Shown: positions 48,689-55,265 of the stretch, in pieces
How the letters are laid out: each line of letters opens with the position of its first letter
Position numbering within the stretch: position 1 is the stretch's first letter
Assembly (NCBI GenBank): GCA_902492655.1
Contig: CABUMF010000012.1
Coordinates: 1-55,265, forward strand
Origin: an uncultured Eubacteriales bacterium
GTDB taxonomy: Bacteria > Bacillota > Clostridia > HGM11514
Direction of reading: 5' to 3'
DNA: 55,265 nucleotides
The notes under the pieces: generated by a model
The model's input: only the letters and a program-made list of their open reading frames with translations
Databases searched by the model: none
What the model was told of the DNA's origin: nothing
Position numbers and translations under genes: made by a program

Positions 48689-51040
48689 ATGAAACTAAAC
48701 GAACTGAAAATCGGCAAATCCGCCTATATAGAATCGGTTGATTGCGAAAATAAGCTTTTAAGAAGGCATATGCTCGATATGGGGCTCACGCCGGGAACCG
48801 AGGTTACATTGGTAAAAACCGCTCCAATGGGCGATCCTCTCGAAATTCTTATCCGAGGCTACGAGCTTACGCTTCTTAAGTCGGAATGTTCCTATATTTC
48901 GGTTAAACCGATTGAAGATAAACAGGAAAATCTGCCTTCACCCTCCCTTCATGACATTGCTCATCCGAAGGTGGGCGAAACCGTTAAATACCATGTAAAG
49001 CAAAGGGGCGATAAGCTTTCGGAGTCGGAAACAATCACATTCGCCCTTGCAGGTAATCAAAACTGCGGAAAAACCACGCTGTTTAACCGTTTGACCGGAG
49101 CAAATCAGCATGTGGGGAACTTCCCGGGGGTTACGGTCGACCGTAAGGACGGTGTGATTAAAGGCTATCCAAACTCCCTTATAACCGACCTTCCCGGCAT
49201 TTATTCACTCTCCCCTTACAGCAGTGACGAAACCGTTACACGGTCTTTTTTGCTTGAAAACAGACCTAAGGGCATAATCAATATAGTTGACGCTACAAAT
49301 ATAGAAAGAAACCTGTATCTCACAATGCAGCTTATTGAGCTTGACATACCCATGGTTGTTGCGCTTAATATGATGGATGAGGTGCGGGAAAACGGCGGTG
49401 CAATCATGATTAACCGCCTTGAAGAAATCCTCGGTGTGCCCGTTGTGCCGATTTCCGCCGCCAAAAACGAGGGCATTGCGGAGCTTTCCCGTCATGCAAT
49501 GCACGTTGCGATGTACAGAGAACGCCCCGGACGAATGGACTTTTGCAATGCCGACGGCAAGGACCGCGGTGCAATGCACAGATGCATTCACGCAATTATT
49601 CACCTTATCGAGGACCACGCAAAGCGTTATAAAATCCCCGTAAGATTTGCGGCTACAAAGGTGGTTGAGGGCGATGATGACATCATTTCCGCCCTGCACC
49701 TTTCAGAAAACGAGCTTGAAACCTTAGAGCACATCATTGTGGAAACCGAGCACGAATGCGGTAAAGACCGCTGTGCAGCTCTTGCCGATATGCGTTTTTC
49801 CTTCATTGAAAGCGTTTGCAAAATGACGGTCGCAAAGCCAAAGGAAAGCCGTGAGCACATAAGAAGCCGGAAAATTGACAAAATCTTGACCGGAAGATTT
49901 ACGGCAATCCCTGCATTTGCTGCTATTATGGCTTTGATTTTTTACCTGACCTTTTCGGTAATCGGGAAGCATCTTACAGAGCTTATGGAAGCCGGAATTT
50001 CTTGGCTTACAGGCGTTTGCAGTAATGCCCTTTCGGCGTACGGAATTAACCCCGTGGTGCATTCTCTTGTAATCGACGGTATTTTCACAGGTGTAGGAAG
50101 CGTGCTTTCCTTCCTGCCGATAATTGTGGTGCTGTTTTTGTTCCTCTCAATTTTGGAGGACAGCGGATACATGGCAAGAATTGCTTTTGTTATGGATAAA
50201 CTGCTCAGAAAAATCGGACTTTCGGGAAGGAGCTTTGTGCCTATGCTGATCGGCTTCGGCTGTTCGGTTCCGGCAATCATGTCCACAAGAACTATCCCAT
50301 CCGACCGTGACAGAAAGCTGACAATTATGCTCACGCCCTTTATGAGCTGTTCCGCAAAATTGCCTATCTACGGGCTTTTTACAACGGTATTCTTCCCAAA
50401 ATACGCAGGTCTTATAATGATCGGGCTGTATTTTTTCGGCATTGCTACCGCAATTCTTTTTGCATACCTCTTAAAAGGTGTTGCATTTCGCGGCGAGCCT
50501 GTTCCCTTTGTTATGGAACTGCCGAACTACCGTCTGCCCGGCTTTAAGAATGTTTTTAAGCTCATTTGCGAAAAGGCAAAGGATTTTATCACAAAAGCAT
50601 TCACAATAATTTTCCTTGCATCGGTCATTATTTGGTTTTTGCAGACCTTCGACACAAGGCTCAATGTCGTGACCGATTCATCAAAAAGCCTGCTCGCTCT
50701 TATCGGAAGTTTTGCCGCTCCGATTTTTAAACCCTTGGGCTTTGGCGATTGGAGAGCTTCCACGGCACTCATTACGGGTTTTGCCGCAAAGGAAAGCGTT
50801 GTCAGCACTCTGACGGTTCTCTTAGGCGGCTCGGCGGAGCTTATAAGCACTATGTTTTCGGTTCAGACCGCTTTTGTTTTCCTTGTTTTCTCACTGCTTT
50901 ACACCCCTTGCGTTGCGGCTATTGCCGCCGTGCGTTCCGAGCTTGGCAGTAAATCAGCCGTTTCGATTTGCGTTGTACAGTGCGTCATCGCATGGATTAT
51001 GGCATTTGCGGTAAAGCTTATTTTAGGGGTGATTTTATGA
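48689..51040 (+). CDS. feoB: FeoA-FeoB fusion, ferrous iron transporter
   Basis: The 783-residue protein joins a FeoA SH3-like domain (residues 1-75: KLNELKIGKSAYIESV to YISVKPIE) to FeoB. The G domain runs from GNQNCGKTTLFNRLTG (G1), with FPGVTVD (G2), DLPGIYSLSPY (G3) and ALNMMD (G4). The membrane part, from about residue 405, has eight or more helices and the conserved GFGCSVPAIMSTRTI motif. It imports Fe2+, helped by its GTPase domain. The ATG follows AGGGGG. The next gene, its cysteine-rich partner, overlaps the stop by four bases. Confidence 0.95.
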   Translation: MKLNELKIGKSAYIESVDCENKLLRRHMLDMGLTPGTEVTLVKTAPMGDPLEILIRGYELTLLKSECSYISVKPIEDKQENLPSPSLHDIAHPKVGETVKYHVKQRGDKLSESETITFALAGNQNCGKTTLFNRLTGANQHVGNFPGVTVDRKDGVIKGYPNSLITDLPGIYSLSPYSSDETVTRSFLLENRPKGIINIVDATNIERNLYLTMQLIELDIPMVVALNMMDEVRENGGAIMINRLEEILGVPVVPISAAKNEGIAELSRHAMHVAMYRERPGRMDFCNADGKDRGAMHRCIHAIIHLIEDHAKRYKIPVRFAATKVVEGDDDIISALHLSENELETLEHIIVETEHECGKDRCAALADMRFSFIESVCKMTVAKPKESREHIRSRKIDKILTGRFTAIPAFAAIMALIFYLTFSVIGKHLTELMEAGISWLTGVCSNALSAYGINPVVHSLVIDGIFTGVGSVLSFLPIIVVLFLFLSILEDSGYMARIAFVMDKLLRKIGLSGRSFVPMLIGFGCSVPAIMSTRTIPSDRDRKLTIMLTPFMSCSAKLPIYGLFTTVFFPKYAGLIMIGLYFFGIATAILFAYLLKGVAFRGEPVPFVMELPNYRLPGFKNVFKLICEKAKDFITKAFTIIFLASVIIWFLQTFDTRLNVVTDSSKSLLALIGSFAAPIFKPLGFGDWRASTALITGFAAKESVVSTLTVLLGGSAELISTMFSVQTAFVFLVFSLLYTPCVAAIAAVRSELGSKSAVSICVVQCVIAWIMAFAVKLILGVIL

Positions 51041-51177
51041 ACACGGCTTCATACATCCTACTTGGCTTGATAGTGCTTTGGATACTTATTGCCGTTATCT
51101 TTCAGACACGAAAAAAAGGCTGCGACGGCAACTGCGCAGCCTGCAAAAATTGTATTAATCGGAGGAATAAAAAATGA
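51037..51177 (+). CDS. FeoB-associated cysteine-rich membrane protein
   Basis: The 46-residue protein has one membrane helix (TASYILLGLIVLWILIAVIF) and a short tail KKGCDGNCAACKNC with four cysteines, matching the FeoB-associated Cys-rich family. GGGGTGA lies before the ATG, which overlaps the feoB stop; its own stop overlaps the next start. It may help iron delivery or FeoB assembly. Confidence 0.93.
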   Translation: MNTASYILLGLIVLWILIAVIFQTRKKGCDGNCAACKNCINRRNKK

Positions 51178-51707
51178 ACATCTGTGTAGCATCGGACATT
51201 CACGGTTCGGAATTTTACTGCGGTCAGCTTGTGGAAGCCTTCAAAAACGAAAACTGCGACAGGCTTCTTCTGCTGGGTGACATTCTCTATCACGGGCCGA
51301 GAAATGATTTGACTTATAAATATAACCCGAAAGCCGTTATTGAAATGCTGAACGGAATTTCGGATAAAATTATTGCCGTAAGAGGAAACTGTGACGCCGA
51401 GGTCGACAACATGGTGCTTAATTTCGATATTTCCGCACCGAACCTCCTTCTGAGCATCGACGGGATTGATTTTTACGCAACACACGGTCATCTCCCCGTT
51501 CCGCCCATAAAGGACGGAACCATTCTTCTTTGCGGTCACACGCACGTCCCGGCATTCGAGAAAAATGAAAATATCTATTACTTAAACCCCGGCTCCGTGT
51601 CAATTCCGAAAATGGGCTCGGAAAGGGGCTATATTGTAATAAAGGACGGCATAATTACACGAAAAACCCTGAGTGGCGATGTAACCTTCCAAAAGAATAT
51701 GAAGTAA
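51174..51707 (+). CDS. YfcE/MJ0936-like phosphodiesterase
   Basis: The 177-residue calcineurin-like metallophosphoesterase has all five metal motifs: SDIHG near residue 7, LGDILYHGPRN, RGNCD, THGH and GHTHVP. It resembles YfcE, which hydrolyses phosphodiester substrates with Mn2+. The physiological substrate is unknown. The start overlaps the previous stop (ATGA), so it is the third gene of the feoAB unit. No role in iron transport is implied by the sequence. It is convergent with the FAD oxidoreductase gene; their stops are adjacent. Confidence 0.9.
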   Translation: MNICVASDIHGSEFYCGQLVEAFKNENCDRLLLLGDILYHGPRNDLTYKYNPKAVIEMLNGISDKIIAVRGNCDAEVDNMVLNFDISAPNLLLSIDGIDFYATHGHLPVPPIKDGTILLCGHTHVPAFEKNENIYYLNPGSVSIPKMGSERGYIVIKDGIITRKTLSGDVTFQKNMK

Positions 51708-52958
51708 TTAATCGTTCTTTTTGGGCGTATGTACCCCGAACTTTTCAATGAGCGACCTTTGAACCCTCTTTGCATCAACTGACCTCAGGGGTATTTTTTC
51801 GGTGCACGCCTGCGCCGCCGCAACTCCGGCACCTTCGCCTATCGCAAGGCAAATCGGCATAACTCTGAAGCTTGAATGTGCCATATGGGTTGCGGAAATG
51901 TTCCTGCCGCAAAGCAGAAGATTGTCAATCCCCTTTGGCAGTATCGAACGATAAGGAATTGTGTACCGCTCGTGATTTGACTTAAGATTATTCTTGTCGG
52001 AACCGCTTCCCGTCAGGCTGTGATTTCCGAATACAGCGCAGGCGTTTGACACAATCCAATCGTCAAAAATTTCTTGGTTCAGAATATCCTGCTCCGTAAA
52101 GGTGTACTCGCCCACAAAATGAAGCGTTTCCCTTACACCGATGGTTTCTGCCGTCTGCAAAAGATAGCAGTTTTCGTATCCCGGCACGCACTCCCGAAGA
52201 AATCTCACGATTTGCGGAACTTGCCGCCTTGTCAAAAGCTCTGCCTTGGTCAAATCCTCGGACTTTGTTCCGTCTACCCCAATTACATTTGTCATGTTCA
52301 CAAACGCCGTTCCCGGATTAAAGCCCTCTATCAATATTACATGACCGCAGGGACGGTCGATTTTACCCTCCGAAAGATAGCGCTCCATCTTATCTTCAAG
52401 CTCGGGATTAGTTCCGAACGTCGGATAAACCGCCCGCTTCTCGTCCACTCCCCCAACCGAAAACTCAAGGGACATGGGCTGCATAAGCCCGTCACTCTCG
52501 CGACCTTTTCTGTATTCAACGCCACTGCTTTTAGCAACCGCACCGTTACCCGTTGCATCAATATAAACCCTCGCCTCAAACTCTTCAACATCAGTTCCGC
52601 AAAGCACATTTATCGCCTTGATACTGCCGTTTTCCGTCCTTGCACTTACAAAAACGCTATGAAGCATCAGCGTAACGCCGGCTTCCTCCAAAAGCTGTAA
52701 ATACACCGTCTTGAGCTTTTCGGGATCGTACACAGACCGCCTTCCCCTGACCTCCGTTACAAGTGAACGGATTTTTTCGTAAATCCCGCCTCGAACCGTT
52801 CCGCACCAAAGGCTCAATAGCCCAGATGTTCCCATTCCGCCGACACATCCGCTCTCTTCAAAAAGAACAACATCCGCGCCCGATTTCGCCGCAGATATAG
52901 CCGCCGCAACACCCGAAGGTCCTCCGCCGATTACCGCAACATCAAACTTTCTTTGCAT
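51708..52958 (-). CDS. FAD-dependent oxidoreductase
   Basis: The 416-residue protein starts with the FAD dinucleotide fold FDVAVIGGGPSGVAAAISAAKSG and LFEESGCVGGMGTSGLLS, and has the late FAD segment NLLLCGRNISAT. It belongs to the same broad family as the protein at 39836-41092, with the same modular pattern, but the two diverge in the middle. The substrate is unknown. AGGAG precedes the ATG. It stands alone, convergent with the phosphoesterase gene, and is followed upstream by tRNA-Ser on the other strand. Confidence 0.87.
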   Translation of the reverse strand: MQRKFDVAVIGGGPSGVAAAISAAKSGADVVLFEESGCVGGMGTSGLLSLWCGTVRGGIYEKIRSLVTEVRGRRSVYDPEKLKTVYLQLLEEAGVTLMLHSVFVSARTENGSIKAINVLCGTDVEEFEARVYIDATGNGAVAKSSGVEYRKGRESDGLMQPMSLEFSVGGVDEKRAVYPTFGTNPELEDKMERYLSEGKIDRPCGHVILIEGFNPGTAFVNMTNVIGVDGTKSEDLTKAELLTRRQVPQIVRFLRECVPGYENCYLLQTAETIGVRETLHFVGEYTFTEQDILNQEIFDDWIVSNACAVFGNHSLTGSGSDKNNLKSNHERYTIPYRSILPKGIDNLLLCGRNISATHMAHSSFRVMPICLAIGEGAGVAAAQACTEKIPLRSVDAKRVQRSLIEKFGVHTPKKND

Positions 52959-53037
52959 AATTTTCTCTCCTTAAGTGTTATTGCCCTAATTATATCACCC
53001 GGCATATTGAGTTGTCAACTTTTTTACCAAAAAACGC

Positions 53038-53066
53038 TTGACTTATGGAAGATTTAATGGTATAAT
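53038..53066 (+). promoter_or_regulatory. Promoter of tRNA-Ser
   Basis: TTGACT (53038-53043) and TATAAT (53061-53066), 17 bases apart. It lies 13 bases before the tRNA 5' end. Confidence 0.9.
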
Positions 53067-53078
53067 ATACTTTGTTTT

Positions 53079-53167
53079 GGAGAAGTATCGAAGTGGTCAT
53101 AACGGGGCGCACTCGAAATGCGTTTGTCGGAAACGACACGTGGGTTCGAATCCCACCTTCTCCGCCA
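53079..53167 (+). tRNA. tRNA-Ser (anticodon CGA)
   Basis: The 89-nt gene has acceptor GGAGAAG with CTTCTCC, anticodon loop CTCGAAA (CGA, decoding UCG), a long variable arm with TTGTCGGAAACGACA, and T arm GTGGGTTCGAATCCCAC. The discriminator is G and CCA is encoded. The long variable arm is characteristic of tRNA-Ser. Confidence 0.97.
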
Positions 53168-53219
53168 ATTCCGGTTGTAGTTCTACTGCAGCCGGCTTTT
53201 ATTATAATATTATACATTA

Positions 53220-53486
53220 ACATTAATAGCTTCAAGCATCGCATTTGCAGAAAGTATCTTGGAATCGTATTTTCCGAAATCCATTTCTTTTTAAAAAACT
53301 TGGAAATGTGCTCGTTAAGTAGTTTGGAAGTAACAAATTCCCTATTTCATCCACGCAAACATACTCAAGATATTCCTTATTATATGATTTTTTGAATTTC
53401 TTCTGATACATTTCTTTTAAAAAGCGAGGTGTTTTGTAAAAAAACAGTAAATACGCTTTTTGTTTTTGCCAGAGGATAGTTGACAA
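53220..53486 (-). pseudogene. C-terminal remnant of a tyrosine recombinase (integrase)
   Basis: The 84-residue frame reads, in its second half, EYVCVDEIGNLLLPNYLTSTFPSFLKRNGFRKIRFQD. This is the pattern before the catalytic LRH motif of phage-type integrases (VFVDENGNP..., FKKLLKKNGLPKIRFHDLRH). After the Asp it shifts frame to DTFCKCDA; another frame would continue LSANAMLEAI, like SCANALLEAG. The catalytic core is gone, so it is dead. It lies 53 bp downstream of tRNA-Ser. Confidence 0.72.
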
Positions 53487-53508
53487 AAGTGAATCATTGT
53501 GGTATAAT
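53480..53508 (+). promoter_or_regulatory. Promoter of the c-di-GMP riboswitch-VTC operon
   Basis: Consensus TTGACA (53480-53485) and TATAAT (53503-53508), 17 bases apart, with TGTGG before the -10. Confidence 0.9.
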
Positions 53509-53526
53509 ATTCAGAGTTTAATATTT

Positions 53527-53600
53527 AGCAAAATCGGCGAAAGCCGGTGACGCAAAGCAAAGAGGCTAAAGCTTTATGCCACGCCAGTCCAGCTGCAATG
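53527..53600 (+). promoter_or_regulatory. c-di-GMP-I (GEMM) riboswitch
   Basis: The aptamer core is clear: a GNRA-capped hairpin CGGCGAAAGCCG, then GGTGACGCAAAGCAAAGAGGC, CTAAAGC, and TATGCCACGCCAG. These are the conserved elements of the GEMM-I class, which binds cyclic di-GMP (or cGAMP in rare variants). The terminator at 53591-53644 can be the expression platform. Confidence 0.9.
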
Positions 53601-53644
53601 ATAAGAGTCTTTCAAGGCTTTCTGTTATTGCAGCTTTTCTTTTT
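53591..53644 (+). terminator. Terminator of the c-di-GMP riboswitch
   Basis: AGCTGCAAT (53591-53599) pairs with ATTGCAGCT (53627-53635), with a further stem in the 27-base loop, followed by TTTCTTTTT. It lies directly before the ribosome site of the first gene. Confidence 0.85.
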
Positions 53645-53659
53645 GCAAGAGGGGATTTT

Positions 53660-54352
53660 ATGAATGTTGTAACAAGAGAAGAAAAGAAGTTTTTAATAAA
53701 TATTGATGAGTTTCGTTCTAAATCTCATTATCTCGATATGCTAATGATACAAGATGAGCATAACGGGACAGACGGCTACATCATACGTTCACTCTATTTT
53801 GACACAATTTACGATGACGATTTCTTTGAAAAGCTTGAAGGCGTTGAAACCAGGCGAAAAATAAGACTTAGAATTTATGACCCAAAGCACGATTTTGCAA
53901 TGCTTGAAATGAAGCAAAAGCAAGGGGCAAATCAGAAGAAACGCTCACTTCGTATGACAAAAGCGGACGCAGAGGCGTTAATTGCCGGAAAGTATGAAGT
54001 TTTGTTAAAATACAAAGAGGATTTTGCAAGAGAATGTTACGGACTTATGCATTATAAGTGCTACCGACCGAAAACGATTGTTCAATATAACCGTAAAGCG
54101 TACATTGCAAAGGAAAATAAAATCAGGCTTACCTTTGACAATAACATTGTGGCAACGGAAACCAATTTTGATTTATTTTCGGAAAATCTTGTGATGTATC
54201 CTGTTTTAGATAAGTTTAATGTGGTGCTCGAGGTAAAGTTCAACGGATTTTTGCTCGATTACATCAGGCAGTTTATAAACAGTATCAACAAAAGTGAGCT
54301 GTCAGTAAGTAAATACGCTTTAGCAAGACAGCAAAGCTATGATGAAATATGA
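53660..54352 (+). CDS. VTC-domain (polyphosphate polymerase-like) protein
   Basis: The 230-residue protein matches the VTC tunnel domain: REEKKFLINIDEFR at the start, IRSLYFDTIYDDDFFEKLEG, RRKIRLRIYDPKHDFAMLEMKQKQG, then YKCYRPKTIVQYNRKAY and a late VVLEVKFNG. The Arg/Lys residues of RKIRLRIY and EMKQKQG and the Glu of LEVKF would line the tunnel that holds polyphosphate in the yeast enzyme. No membrane segment is visible, so it is likely cytoplasmic. AGGGGAT precedes the ATG at 53660, and the upstream open frame lies inside the riboswitch. It is the first gene of the c-di-GMP-controlled operon. Confidence 0.9.
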   Translation: MNVVTREEKKFLINIDEFRSKSHYLDMLMIQDEHNGTDGYIIRSLYFDTIYDDDFFEKLEGVETRRKIRLRIYDPKHDFAMLEMKQKQGANQKKRSLRMTKADAEALIAGKYEVLLKYKEDFARECYGLMHYKCYRPKTIVQYNRKAYIAKENKIRLTFDNNIVATETNFDLFSENLVMYPVLDKFNVVLEVKFNGFLLDYIRQFINSINKSELSVSKYALARQQSYDEI

Positions 54353-54370
54353 TAAAAGGAGTTTTTGAAA

Positions 54371-55051
54371 ATGAGAAGTCAGATTTTTAATCTTATCAAA
54401 GACCAGCAAACTCTCTCGTGGGAGCAGATTGCAGCAAATATTTTAGTTTCGGGAATTTTGGGATTTTTAATTTTTATATCCTATATGATTTCACACCGAG
54501 GAACAATTTACAGTAAAAAGTTTAATGTATCACTTGTTGTTTTAACAGTTCTTACCTCAATGGTTATGACGGTTATCGGAAACAATGTAGCACTTTCCCT
54601 TGGTATGGTCGGTGCACTTTCTATTGTTCGTTTCAGGACGGCAATTAAGGATTCAAGAGATACCGTTTACATATTCTGGACAATCATTGTGGGTATCTGC
54701 TGCGGTGTGGGAGACTTTATCGTTGCAGGTATCGGAAGTGCATTCGTATTTATACTTTTTCTTATATTGGGTGCAATCAAGAATAATAACCGCATGCTTG
54801 TAATCATCAGGGGTAACCGTACCAAAGAGGCACAAATTCAGGCTGTAATGTATAAATTTTTTGGTGCAAAAGCGGTGCTCAGAGTGAAAAACTCAACAAC
54901 AGAATCTATTGAATTTATTTACGAAATTACTGCAAAGCTTCTTTCTCAGGCAGAAAGGAAAAACAACATTGGTATCTGCGATGAGATTTATAAAATCGGT
55001 AATATCGAATATGTTAATACCGTTATGCAAAATGATGAGGTTTCAAATTAA
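54371..55051 (+). CDS. DUF4956 membrane protein
   Basis: The 226-residue protein has about four membrane helices between residues 25 and 140 (ANILVSGILGFLIFISYM, VSLVVLTVLTSMVM, VGALSIVRFRTAIKDSRDTVYIFW and GSAFVFILFLIL), followed by a cytosolic C-terminal domain with a ferredoxin-like sequence pattern. The conserved DUF4956 core is GALSIVRFRTAIKDSRDT. Function unknown. The family is often encoded with VTC-domain and CotH-like proteins. AAAAGGAG precedes the ATG; a TTG at 54365 is also possible. It is the second gene of the operon. Confidence 0.9.
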   Translation: MRSQIFNLIKDQQTLSWEQIAANILVSGILGFLIFISYMISHRGTIYSKKFNVSLVVLTVLTSMVMTVIGNNVALSLGMVGALSIVRFRTAIKDSRDTVYIFWTIIVGICCGVGDFIVAGIGSAFVFILFLILGAIKNNNRMLVIIRGNRTKEAQIQAVMYKFFGAKAVLRVKNSTTESIEFIYEITAKLLSQAERKNNIGICDEIYKIGNIEYVNTVMQNDEVSN

Positions 55052-55085
55052 ACCTATTAACTGACCGCAAAAGGAGGTGCCGGGG

Positions 55086-55265
55086 TTGAAATATAAAATA
55101 ATAGGAATGTCTGTTACAGCCTTGGTGTTGGTCATGGTCCTTTGTATAAGTTTTATTATGCCGGAGGATAACGGAAAAAGGTATCATCAACATATTGAAG
55201 CAGAAGAAAAGGCAGCTTGCTCACACACAGACGGAAAATTCTGCACGCATCTTCCTATCATTAAG
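55086..55265 (+). CDS. Probable CotH-type secreted protein, N-terminus (cut by the window edge)
   Basis: Only 60 codons are in the window. The frame begins with TTG at 55086, eight bases after GGAGG; ATG codons further in lack such a site. A signal or anchor sequence (KIIGMSVTALVLVMVLCISFI) is followed by CSHTDGKFCTHLPIIK, which resembles the segment leading into the CotH kinase-like domain of surface proteins. The catalytic part is beyond the edge, so the assignment is inferred from this motif and from the neighbours. Confidence 0.65.
   Translation, partial: MKYKIIGMSVTALVLVMVLCISFIMPEDNGKRYHQHIEAEEKAACSHTDGKFCTHLPIIK

Noticed and set aside
53660..55265. Eukaryote-like VTC complex with SPX domain
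   Set aside because: No SPX domain or VTC1-type membrane gene is present; only the tunnel domain and DUF4956.
1..55265. CRISPR arrays, insertion sequences, rRNA genes, replication origin
   Set aside because: No regular repeat-spacer array, transposase, rRNA sequence or DnaA-box cluster was seen on either strand.

Overview
The window looks like a chromosomal segment of a spore-forming, low-GC, anaerobic member of the Clostridia (Oscillospiraceae/Ruminococcaceae-like; the lineage is inferred from gene content and not tested). Supporting observations are the sporulation genes spoVAC-spoVAD behind a SigG-type promoter, a reverse rubrerythrin with rubredoxin and PerR, S-layer homology domains, an IscS/IscU pair, a FeoA-FeoB fusion, sigma-A promoters with 17-bp spacers and strong GGAGG ribosome sites. 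Most of it is ordinary housekeeping sequence with accessory patches.

Layout. 1-118: truncated cobalamin riboswitch reading out of the left edge. 119-10013: leftward genes for an SGNH esterase, a large secreted protein, a membrane-anchored YD-repeat protein with an SDR, a Gfo/Idh/MocA oxidoreductase, a CPBP protease and class II aldolase. 10186-12448: HU, a GH18-like orphan ORF and spoVAC-spoVAD. 12579-16478: acpP, rnc, an Elp3-like radical SAM gene and a UPF0180 gene, then iscS-iscU. 16555-24861: an orphan sensorless histidine kinase, a lipoprotein nuclease and a 2121-residue S-layer-anchored beta-helix protein. 24862-25226 (365 bp, no gene): a promoter, a 5' hairpin and a possible small RNA. 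25227-29885: mutS2, uppP, tRNA-Arg, an FMN riboswitch with ribU, and rpsU. 30051-32315: a CpsC/CpsD/CpsB tyrosine-kinase module without glycosyltransferases. 32341-36891: leftward operon nrnA-truB-ribF-MATE-DUF4430. 37040-42400: a GH2 glycosidase and FAD oxidoreductase pair with a convergent MFS transporter. 42497-45690: asnB-pyrG behind a short attenuator-like leader. 45965-46513: a DinJ/YafQ-type toxin-antitoxin locus whose toxin is frameshifted. 46647-47779: perR, reverse rubrerythrin and rubredoxin behind a Fur/PerR-type operator. 47938-52958: a double-OB SSB-like protein, feoAB with its cysteine-rich partner, a YfcE-like phosphoesterase and a second FAD oxidoreductase. 53079-53486: tRNA-Ser with an integrase remnant beside it. 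53480-55265: a c-di-GMP-I riboswitch in front of VTC-domain, DUF4956 and (cut by the edge) CotH-like genes.

How parts work together. Surface and carbohydrate genes recur: SGNH esterase, beta-helix/SLH enzyme, GH2, Gfo/Idh oxidoreductase and FAD oxidoreductases. RNA-level control is common: cobalamin, FMN and c-di-GMP riboswitches plus the asnB leader. The c-di-GMP-controlled VTC-DUF4956-CotH operon at the right edge is the strongest candidate for a poorly described system. The possible nitrogen-responsive leader of asnB-pyrG, the homopolymer frameshift in the YafQ-like toxin, and the possible sRNA downstream of mutS2 also merit a second look. No CRISPR array, rRNA gene, intact insertion sequence or replication origin was seen.
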